Part shown: one piece after another, positions 30,685 through 39,728 of the stretch
How positions within the stretch are numbered: the first letter of the stretch is position 1
Layout of the letters: each line of letters starts with the position of its first letter
NCBI GenBank assembly: GCA_013995675.1
Contig: VWRR01000007.1
Coordinates: 62,001-126,000 of the forward strand
Direction: 5' to 3'
Length of the DNA stretch: 64,000 bases
DNA from: Cyanidiococcus yangmingshanensis
Lineage: Eukaryota; Rhodophyta; Bangiophyceae; Cyanidiales; Cyanidiaceae
The notes under the pieces: model-generated
Databases searched by the model: none
What the model was told of the DNA's origin: nothing
The model's input: only the letters and a program-made list of their open reading frames with translations
Position numbers and translations under genes: made by a program

Positions 30685-32145
30685 CGAACGATTGGCTGCT
30701 GGTTTACGCTCTCTGTCTAGAAACGGGACGTTCTTGGAAACGAGGACGGAACCGCAAACGTTGGGCAGGAACGCCGAAAGAATAGCTATGATGCCCCAAA
30801 GAGCTCCTGTGCTTGAGGTTTCTCGATTACGTGCGTGGGCAAAAGTGTTCCGCCCCGAAGTCACCCGAGCGGCTTTAATGGCCGTGTGGCAAATCTCGCT
30901 CTTTCTCATCATCGGCACTATTCTTCATCGCACGCATGTGTTAGATATCTACACGGTTCAGGGTACTTTCCAAAGCTGTTTATTACATCTTCTTGCCTGC
31001 CTTATGCTTCGTGAATATTTCCGCCGAAGCGGCTTCCGGGCGCCATGTCGCCATGATGATCTTGTTTCTCGCAGCAGCGGTGCATATCGCAATCGGCGTC
31101 ATTGCTGGTGAGCTTCTTGCGTACTTCATGAATGCTCCGAAAAGGGCCCGCAGATTCATACGAATCGCATGCGGCTTCGGGAATTCGACCACACTGCCTG
31201 CACTATTTTACAACAGTATTTTTGCAACCGACCCAAGTAGAGCGAGTAGTTGCCTCGGCCTAATGTCGATTTACTGCATCATCTGGACTGCAGCGTTCTG
31301 GCCGTATCTTCATGCGAACTTCGGTCCTTCGAATGGAAACGAAAACGAAAACAAACCCGAACATGGCGCTCAATCTGAGTACTCCTCAGGTTAATCACCG
31401 GAGCGTCGTGGTCAAAAATTCGGCCGGGGAGAATAACGCCTTGCTTCAAAGCAGTATGCTTCTCTTAGCAGCTCGTCGTATTGAGCCTGTTTTACACGCC
31501 CTAGGGACACCGCCTGCGTTTGCATCTATTCTAGGGCTTCTGGTGGGTCTTTTTCGTCCACTGCGATCGCTCTTATATGCTAATGATCAGATCTTATCGT
31601 TGGGTCTCTTACGCACCTTGAAGACTCTCGCAGCAGCAAATGGGGCATGTGCACTCTTAGTCTTAGCCGCCTCTCTTGCAAACAAGACTCCAAACGACCG
31701 CGATAGGCGTTTCAAAAACTCAATGGAGTCAGATAGCTCGTCGGTTTCGAACAGGTCGGGCCGCGAATCACACCGAGTGGTGGCCATTGTGCTCAGTTTG
31801 CATCATCGAGTCTGGAGACTGCTTCGCTCAGCAGATCTAAGCTTGTTGGTTCCAATTTTGATCACCCGTTGCGTTCTGCTCCCGCTCGTATCTTTGACGA
31901 TCGTATTCCCTGTAGCAAATCGTTTTGACCTACTCCCTCATGGTTTAACAGGTCAACTTGTGCGGTTCGTAGTTCTGCTTCAAGGGTCTATGCCTCCGGC
32001 CCAAAACATTGTTGTCGGTCTGCAGTTGGATGGAAATCACAACGAAGCTGCGTATGCTGGCCGGCAGTTACTCGTCGCCTATTTGATCTCACTAGTGCCA
32101 CTCTCGATCCTTCTGACCTTCTTTTTGGGAATTTTGAATATCTAG
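30677..32145 (+). CDS. PILS-type (PIN-like) auxin carrier family protein, read in three frames
   Basis: PILS proteins belong to the auxin efflux carrier/Mem_trans superfamily; in plants they sit in the ER and control intracellular auxin. The start is ATG 30677 or 30788. Helix 1 lies in VWQISLFLIIGTILHRTHVL. The next frame holds VLSKAVYYIFLPALCFVNIS (PILS xLSKxVFxVFxPaLxF) and the GN signature IACGFGNSTTLPALFYNSIF. After a polar loop the third frame gives PPAFASILGLLVGLFRPLRS, RCVLLPLVSLTIVFPV and VVLLQGSMPPAQNIVVGLQL, the family's C-terminal half. Frame changes: at GGG 30961-30963 and somewhere in 31320-31392; both are +1, and the span is 3n+2, fitting two extra bases. The second change falls in the poorly conserved loop, where a 76-base GT-AG intron (31379-31454) is a possible alternative. 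About 488 residues. Confidence 0.85.
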
Positions 32146-32675
32146 AGAGATAAACCACAGAGCGCGGTGGTTGATAAATGTTAACTTGTGGCATCCTTCG
32201 CAGAGGAGAAGCCATTATCGAAACCATCCGTCAAGAGTTTTCTCCAGCGTTCTCGACCCACTCCAAAGAGTGAGCTACCAAAAGCATTTTGCAATCATTT
32301 TACCATGGAATCCAAGCAAACTCAGTCTCGTTTATCGATTGAGTAGATCAAAGGCTGGACATGCTGAAGCGCCGATAAAAAATCACAACGGATGTCGCTC
32401 TTACACCTGCATCTGAATTCGATGAAGTCAAGCCTTCACCGTTTATGCGGAATACCGGTGTCGTAAAGGTTCTGGAGCCACACTTTACCTTCATTATTTT
32501 GAGTTGTAGCGCAACGTGGGCATGTGCTTAAATTCTCGAAGAGGCAAATCCAAAATGTAAAGTTTGACTAGATGCAAAGTTGCCCAGTGGCCTAAAATTA
32601 ATCTCGACGATTACAAGGCACGCTGTCAGCCCCTTCACCCAATTCCGTGAGATTGCTTGTTCCATCTATTAAATG
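32146..32675. other. Spacer between convergent PILS and GlmU-like genes
   Basis: 530 bases of shared 3' flank. No frame of note and no repeat. Confidence 0.4.
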
Positions 32676-33847
32676 TCATTGAGATGCATCGTTAGTCACC
32701 TCAAAAGCTCGTTCGTGCTGGGCTCGTCTCCGTATTTCGATTTCTTCGAGTTCTTCCAGTGTATTTGCACCCTCGATTTTGTACTGAATCACGGGCGGCA
32801 CTTGCCAAGCATAAACATGAAGCCCGCTGGCGACCATCTGGCGCACAAAGTCGGTGGCGTAATACTCATAGCGTTCCGAACCCACCTGATGTGGTTTGAC
32901 ATCGCTCAGCGCGCTGAACAACGCTGGTGCCCGCGCGATAAATATACCTGAATTAAATTCATCAAGTTCATCTAACATGCGCTTCTGCGGGTCAGAATCC
33001 GGCAACAAGTTAATCTGCTTCTTTTCGACGATTTGGCTGATGCACGAAGGATTGCGCTGGTCTCGAAGTATCCGGCCATAGCTGCTCGAGGCTGACGCAG
33101 AGGAATTGGAGCGACTTCCAGTCACCACGATCGCGCCGTAGGCAGGGTCTGAGCGACGCAAACTTCGATGCCTATCGATGATAGCAGTCATCAATGCCTC
33201 ATCAACGCCAGGAACATCAGCGTACAGCACGATGATGTCGCCCACGAACCCTGAAGGCAGAGCATACCTAGAGAGATATACTGCATGCGCTGTACCTAGC
33301 TAGGTCGAACTGCCACAAGAAATTGAGTCTCGCAGCGTGTGGTTAGTCTCAAGCTCCTAATACAAGAGAAATGAATGAAAGCTTTGATAGTCGGTCAGGG
33401 AGAAAGAATTCCTTCAAACCGGAAATTGAAGTTTCGACTAATTCGAGGACATTCTCGCATCGCGCCAAAAAGCGAAAAGCAGAGGAACTTACCCGTTCAA
33501 CTTGCTCAACAAACACAGAGACAGTATCTGCTAGCGCCTGCCTAACACGGTCGCCCTCATGTCCAACAACAACGACGACGGGTGATCCCGTGGTATAAAC
33601 TGCGTCCGTGACATGTCGCACGAGAGGTTTTCCATTCAAGGGGTAAAGAACTTTCGGAATATCAGAACGAAAACGAGTGCCGCTTCCCGCAGCGAGAATA
33701 ACCGCGACTAAACCATCTCGCAGCGTTTCGAGAGCGGATAGACTTCCCAAAAATCTTCGGAGCCTCCGTAACTGCAAGTCCAAGTTTTTTCGGGCTCACT
33801 CTTTCGGTAGGCTTTTCGGTGGAAACAAGAGTCACTTTTTGCTCCAT
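32676..33847 (-). CDS. GlmU-type UDP-N-acetylglucosamine pyrophosphorylase domain protein, with one intron
   Basis: The product is a single nucleotidyltransferase domain like the N-terminal half of bacterial GlmU, which makes UDP-GlcNAc from UTP and GlcNAc-1-phosphate. Motifs: VAVILAAGSGTRFRSDIPKV (the LAAGxGTRMxSxxPKVL signature), LGTAHAV after VEQVER, VLYADVP, NSGIF and YYATDFVRQM. There is no left-handed beta-helix acetyltransferase half; the protein stops after KIEGANTLEELEEIEIRRR. An intron of 193 bases (33492 down to 33300, GTAAGT...CCTAG) separates VEQVER from LGTAHAV; its removal restores the GlmU motif exactly. The likely ATG is 33847 (MEQKVTLV...), one frame off from the conserved part because of an A6 run at 33785-33790; with five A's the reading is continuous. 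Predicted ~325 residues. Nucleotide specificity is inferred from family only. Confidence 0.8.
33300..33492 (-). other. Spliceosomal intron in the GlmU-like gene
   Basis: On the minus strand it begins GTAAGT at 33492 and ends CCTAG at 33300. It contains an in-frame stop near its 3' end, and splicing joins the conserved motif VEQVER to LGTAHAV in phase. A CTAAC-like branch sequence (GACTAACC) lies about 45 bases before the 3' end. Confidence 0.85.
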
Positions 33848-36431
33848 GAGAGCTCGTAAAACGTTCGGTGATTCGTTCGCGCTGTGGGCTGATCACAGTT
33901 GACTCTTCCGCTCGTCAATCGAGTAGTTTAAACGGTTGCAATAGACACGCTTTCGGATCAGTTGGTGCTTTTTTGTAGCGAGTGCTGTATCAGAGGTGCA
34001 TATGTCTCCATCGCGAAGAGCACAAGACACTAGTTCCTCACGCTGCGATGCCTCGAAACCCTCGTAAACCAGTTTAATGGATTCTGATGCATCATTGCTG
34101 ATAGGTCAACGCCCCTGATCGGCCTTCAAAAACTCCCTGGACAGCGTTGCCGCTTTTTCGGAGCGAGCATTGCTGAGTTCATGTCGATGGCTCTGTAAGA
34201 AATTTGGAGAATGCTTCTTTAAAAGATTGTTTGAGTGCCAAGAAGGGGTTAGGCTGATTTGAGCTCCCCATATTCCCTGAATACCGCATAAAACTAGCCA
34301 AAATCAGCGATTGCGAACAGAAGACAGAAATTCGAGGAAAATAGGTCTCCACTAGTTGAAAATAACATCAGCCAGGCACAGAGCCAACAGTTTGAGAGCG
34401 ACTCTCTCCGCATTCCAGAGTCTGGAAGCAATCTGGACTTTCATGGGGCCTAATCGAGTTCAAAAATCGGATAAATGCGGAGGGCAAGCGTTTAGACGCC
34501 CATCTCACTATTTTCTGTTCCGGTTCCCCGTTTCTCCTTGCACAGTAGATCTGGAAGTTCAATTTATGGATAGCTTCTGGGACAGACAATCCTGAGTACT
34601 GCGTCCGCTGTTTTTTCGAACATTTTTCCCAGAGGATCTGGAGTGCTTTCGGTCGCGAAGGCCTCCGATGAAAAGAGCGCTGCAACAGCGCCGTCGAGTT
34701 CTTTGGTGACTCGGACGACGGACACACAAAGCATTCCATAATAATATTCCCAAGAAGCAGTAACAAGTTGGCTGCACACTTGTGTTTTCCTTTGGGAACA
34801 TTTGTCGGGTTCGATACATTGATAATGGGCGCTTGCGAAAATGGATCCCTGTGATCGAAAGTATATGACCAAACAACCCGAGTCGCAACTTATGAAGCGG
34901 GTTTTCAGATGTGCCAACGCTGCGCTGGCAGAGCGAGTTGCCAGAGCATCAGGCATGCTCGAAGGCAGCCAACTAGAGCGCTACCAGCAGCACACGAAAC
35001 GTGCCTTTCTGAGTATCTGCAAACCAGTTCCTGCCTCTGCTGGTAGTTGTGTGCTGCTCATGCATGCATCAGTGTCTTGATATTGCGAAATCGGACCAGT
35101 CGATCATCTCATGCGGTGCCATCTCATCACCCCTGATGCCACGTGGCGCAGCTCTGAGAGCTTCAACTGGCTCTTTAGAGTCAAAGTACGACCAGCTGTC
35201 TCGAAGCTATGCTCTGTGCTAGATATTAAACAATTACTTCGATGCATTGGATTCGAGCTGAATTTGACCAAGGACACAATTTTGTATGCTCCCCGGAGAA
35301 AATCAAGAGAAACAAAGACCTATTGCTTCGCCTCAACACCAGTGCGACAGGTGCACCATCTTTAAACAGAACTTTCGAACAGTTGAGAGCCGCGCAGAAA
35401 AGTCAAAAATCAAGCTTCTCGAAAGGCGCAATATGGACTCGTTTGATGCTTTTCCGCTATTGCAACCAATGAACCTCTGAAGGAGCTTGCAACGAAATCT
35501 CCGCTTTGATTAACTGAATTGTTTCGGAAGCGCCCTTTGTTAGATTCAACGGGGCGCTTTCCGCTATTTCTACGGCTGATTGCCTCCATCGAAGTCGAGT
35601 TCTGTTATAAAAAGGCCAGTTCGGCACGCTCACCGTAAGAGCGAGAGCACTTCCAGCAAAGAAACAAACAAACAACTGTCCGAAGATCCTCGGTACGCCA
35701 GACCTGCAGTAGGCTCAACACAGAGGTTGCGAGTAAAATTGAAACAAATAATCGCTCAGACAGGCGCTGCCCATAAGGATTCATGAAAATTTTCGAAATA
35801 TATCCAAAAAGTGCACAGACTAGGCGTTCCCCTTCTATCAAAGACTTTATCAGTGGGCTGAAAATCGAGAACAGTCAATACGCGTCTAGCGCCCTGCTAG
35901 CGTACCTGGGCCAGACAGGTTTCTGTACACCGTGACATCCGATCGCTACATGAGGTAGTCCTGTGATTCACTAAGCTCGGATTCCGTTCGCGCTAAAGTC
36001 AGGACAGTGACTTTTCATGAGGAATTCTTGTGGACACGAGACCTCTTCTAATTTCGGAAGAATTCAAAATAATCCCTCGAGACAGGAAGAACAGCTACGT
36101 GTTTGTCGGCGTGTAGCCGAGGCTCCAGTGGCTCTGTGGGCACAAATATCTGAGAGCTTTCGGTGTGCAACTTGGACAACGTTTCGCAGTTGATAGCTCT
36201 CAACGGAACGGCAGCTGGCTATATATACTGCAGAATCGACTGGAGAAAAGTGCTTTTTTCGGCTCGGCGCTAAGGACGCGACGGAAAATGTCGGCGAAGC
36301 GTAACAGAGGTCAACAGACAACTCACTCTGTCGGACATAGTGGTGAGTTCCAAAATTGTTCTCAGAAAAATCATTTGTGCTGAGAGCAGCTGCTGAAGTC
36401 ACTTCGTTCTGCGACTGTATTTCAAAGTGTT
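33848..36431. other. 2.6 kb region without an identified gene
   Basis: The longest unassigned stretch. The only frame of interest is 34564-34956 on the minus strand, listed separately. Other frames on both strands are below about 130 codons. No repeat, RNA or transposon feature was recognised. Confidence 0.4.
34564..34956 (-). CDS. Unassigned small open frame
   Basis: ATG at 34956, 130 residues. It shows alternating strand- and helix-like hydrophobic segments (CDSGCLVIYFRSQGSIFASA and WEYYYGMLCVSVVRVTKEL) that vaguely recall a longin-type fold in trafficking proteins, but I cannot name a family. The two other minus-strand frames overlapping it are also open for over 100 codons, so chance is possible. 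Since neighbouring genes contain single-base indels, the real product, if any, might run on in another frame towards 34370. Confidence 0.2.
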   Translation of the reverse strand: MPDALATRSASAALAHLKTRFISCDSGCLVIYFRSQGSIFASAHYQCIEPDKCSQRKTQVCSQLVTASWEYYYGMLCVSVVRVTKELDGAVAALFSSEAFATESTPDPLGKMFEKTADAVLRIVCPRSYP

Positions 36432-36592
36432 TTAATTCCGGCAAAGGCGGTCGTTAGCTTCACAAAATTGCTTGAAGAAAAACCTCGTTCTAGGCACAGA
36501 TATGAATGAATAGGAGCGCACTACTGTCTTGTATCCAAAACTCACAGCAGTAAAATAGAAGCTGCTTCGCATGGGTATGCGAATTGAACGAT

Positions 36593-38228
36593 TTATAACT
36601 GGTGGCTCCTGGTCGAGAATGGCCTTATACCCAGAAAGGCGCTGATTTCCCGAACGACGCCGAAAATGCGTCGTGAAACAATCAACAGCATGAAAAGAAA
36701 TGCCGCTGAGAGCACCCAAGTTTCCGGCAGAATGTGGCCAAAAAGTGCATTCAGGAAGCCAGTCCAAAGTGGGATGAGAGCCGGAAACGCGCTTCCGTAT
36801 ATCGAACTCGTGAGATGAGCTAAGAATCAATCTACTACAAATATAGAAAAATGTCAAACCACATAACCAATGATACAAAAGTCCGTTTGAGAGGATAATG
36901 GTTGGAGAGCTCAGAGGCCATCCAAGCATTGCAACAGCAAGAATCCAGAATGGAAATGAATATTCGAACATGCGGCGCACGGTATGATATCGGCGAAGTC
37001 TTCTTTGAGACTGAGACAGGTCATTGCCATCTCGAACAATTGCATAAAAGTTCAAGAAAATCGTTGGCAAAACCGGGAGTGCTGTGCACAGAAAGAAAAG
37101 GCGATTAATTGGCATGGCGAGTGCCTGAAAGTTCCTTAGTCTATCATGGTACTTGGCTAAGTCTGCGCGAGCTAGTGCAGCCTCTAAATAACCTCCTTCA
37201 CTCATGAGAAACACGATTCCTCTTGGCACATGAAATGAACTGGTCACAAGGCCGCCGGGAACGAGAGGCACAACCACGAGCTGTCTCCAAAATTCTGGTC
37301 CAAAGACTGCTGTTATCCATGTCAAGAACTGCATGAGTAGCAAACCTTCATTCGGGCCATTCACCTCGCGAAGAACAAGCGCGCCTGTGAAATACTCCTC
37401 CAATGTTGCAAAGAAGAAAGGCATCATCCCAACGAAAAGAACCAGCATCGTTGTCCATATTGACCATCCGAACTGGGCAATCAGCGCAAAACTCAGCCCT
37501 GTAAGCGTCACATTCATCGCATCACAACCGTGATCGAACAAGTGGCCCAGCGGTGAGGAGGAGCCCGTTCGCCGCGCTTGCCGCCCATCCAAGTTATCTA
37601 ATATTTGATACAAACCGAGGCATATTGCTGCGAAGCCGTAAGCAATCCTGGCGCGAATACTGCCGGAGCAGCTCTCCGACATCCCGAACAGTTGCGATAC
37701 TCTGTTGACCGCCTCATCTGAGGTGTTGATTCTGCTCCCCGCAGTTATCGATCGCATGGTTCTACACACAGATGGTTTCAGTATAGGAAGAAGGTCTCGG
37801 AGACCTCCATCACAGGCAAGAAAAAAAACCACCAAATGACCTGCAAAGGCAAAACCGAGGCCTGCCAAAGTTATCACGTTCGGAGCTATTCTCTTCGGGA
37901 GTAACTCAACTAGACGAGCGTAACAGGGAGACAAAATGTAGCGATATATGACACTGAGATCGGTACCCGAGTTCCGATACACTGCAAGTTGTGACAATTC
38001 TTCTGTAGACAAGTAGTGCTTCTGTAACCGACGCGTCGTCGCTCTTGCTGTTAGTGCAAAGCCTTTTGGAGCCAGCAGCTGCGCGGCTTCTTTGAAGACC
38101 AGTCCCTTGAAGTTATTTTTCTGCCGATCCGCGCTTCCAGCAGCAGTTCTCCTGTTCCAGGTTTTGCCTGGTGTTTTGCGCCTTCGACGCACTGGGGGCT
38201 GGATTTCTTCGACAGGTTCTGGTGGCAT
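36593..38228 (-). CDS. EPT1: CDP-alcohol phosphotransferase: ethanolamine/choline phosphotransferase (EPT1/CPT1 type)
   Basis: Last step of the Kennedy pathway: moves phosphoethanolamine or phosphocholine from the CDP-alcohol to diacylglycerol in ER/Golgi membranes. Start ATG 38228. A basic N-terminus precedes YLSTEELSQLAVYRNSGTDL and PNVITLAGLGFAF, as in EPT1. The catalytic motif DG-x2-AR-x8-G-x3-D-x3-D is complete in LDGRQARRTGSSSPLGHLFDHGCD. About ten membrane helices follow. A polar insert of about 55 residues, absent from most relatives, lies before the catalytic motif. Near 36820-36824 (CTTAGC) the frame moves +1: only then do the last helix and the typical ending VVREISAFLGIRPF appear, with stop at 36593. 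The span is 3n+1, so one extra base; about 544 residues. Without the shift the original frame would run meaninglessly to 36432. Confidence 0.9.
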
Positions 38229-38875
38229 CTATTTCTGGCACCACAACAGGCCTTTCGGTGCCCAGAGAAACCCAACATTGTTTGTTTCTAGGAATTGCGC
38301 GGCCGGCGCACTCATAGATAATCAAACTTCCGGCACATGATGGACCAGACGCGAAGGGATGATCTGAAGCTGCACAAGGTTTGCATCCGTTCGGTCAAAC
38401 GAGTTTTACTAGTTCATGCTCCTGAGGGCTGCTGCATCGACAACGCCGCGAGCTGTCTCTTCTTCTTCTTCTTATCGGTATGATCTGTGAGCTAGGAAAT
38501 AAGTCAAGTTTCTATCAGTCGAGCTGGCTAATCTCCCAGGAGCCTGTGACGAACCGTGTATCCTGAACTCTATGCAGTCACTTTATCAGCCCACGAACGT
38601 CACATCAAACATTCATTCGTGTTGTGGGAATATCTTTACAAATTTATGACCGGCGGCAGGTAAGAGGATTTTCAAGGATGACCGGGATCCTCACAAAAGC
38701 ACGTGCACCAAATCACGGCAATGACAACATTTTACTGTTCAGCCGTTGTCATTCTGGGATGTTCAAGGAGGGATTTGAATGAAGTCTATCGGAGGATTGA
38801 TGTCCGGCGGGACTGCCATAGATCCTGTATCCTTTCATAGTAAACATTCGTTTTTCAACGCTCTGTGTGCGAATT
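38229..38875. other. Spacer upstream of EPT1
   Basis: 650 bases between the EPT1 start and dispersed-repeat copy A. It contains a short TCT microsatellite near 38457. A plus-strand frame starting at 38779 runs into the repeat (with CANC and CRVC pairs) but has no recognisable domain. Confidence 0.4.
38457..38473 (+). repeat. Short (TCT)n microsatellite
   Basis: About five and a half TCT units in the EPT1 upstream region. Confidence 0.7.
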
Positions 38876-39652
38876 GCAATAGACCCAAAAGAGGCACTAA
38901 AATTGAAACCTACGCCTGCCGCGTTTGCTCAAACCCACTAGCAAGTCTCTGGGTTTCGAGTTTCTGCAGCCGTCAGCCGGCAGCCAGAGCAACCCTTCGT
39001 TTCAGAGTAAACCATCACGGCGACTGCTCTTTCCGACGATACCTTCCCCTCAGACTCGCATGCCGTGGACCCCGCTTGATACATCAATCAGCGAACAAGC
39101 TTGCGTTTCGCAGTCGTCCAGTTCCAGATGCGCGAGAGCTCCAGCCCCATCCGCAGACACCGCCATCCGTCTCGATGGTTTCGCATGCGCATGGCCTCAG
39201 CGGCACTCGTGATGGCATTAGTTCCCCAGCCCGGCCCTAGGCCAAAACCAGGTCTCGCAAAAGCGACATGCATCATGATACTGACCGCGAAGGAGACAAC
39301 CAGAGTTAGGGCAAGAGTCGCTGCGATGTGGACCCCAGCCGAGTCGATATGTACCGGGAAGCCTTCCGAGCTCCATGATGTTGACCGGCTCGCCCGCAGC
39401 CCTTGGATTTCCCATCGATGGTGCATCGGACAGATCAGTGGCGAGGCGGCATGAAGGCGCGTGCCCGAGGAAATTCTCTGTCGCGTTGGCGCACGTGGCC
39501 AAGCCTTGGAGACTTTCGCTCTTTTCTTGAGCGAGTGCTGACTGGAGGCCAGAGCTAGCTGTGCCTGAGAGTCGGGTGCTTTGCGGCCAGTTTGTGGAGG
39601 TCCGTGGCCTCGAGGGCTTGGTAGGGAAAAGGAGGTTAGCTGTCGTGCACCT
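38876..39652 (+). repeat. Dispersed repeat, copy A (777 bases)
   Basis: Begins GCAATAGACCCAAAAG and ends GTCGTGCACCT. The same sequence recurs at 51722-52577 in the same orientation with about 17 base differences by eye (about 98% identity) apart from one 78-base duplication in copy B. The edges are sharp and the flanks are unrelated. I find no terminal inverted repeats, no clear target-site duplication and no transposase or polymerase motif. Frames inside it are open for about 95-110 codons but lack an ATG or are not kept alike between the copies. It ends 76 bases before the ATG of the downstream zinc-finger gene. Confidence 0.93.
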
Positions 39653-39728
39653 CAACTCGTTATCGAGCCGTCACATCTACCCGGCTCCGTTTGCGTGACC
39701 TCCTCATCCTAAAGGAGGAGCGCTGAAG

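Noticed and set aside
38925-39426. Open frames of about 95-110 codons inside both repeat copies
   Set aside because: They start at TTG or lack an ATG, show Ser/Arg-rich low complexity, and the longer minus-strand frame is not kept equally in copy B.
38876-39652. Dispersed repeat as a solo LTR or DNA transposon
   Set aside because: No TG...CA ends, no terminal inverted repeat, no target-site duplication and no element protein could be shown.
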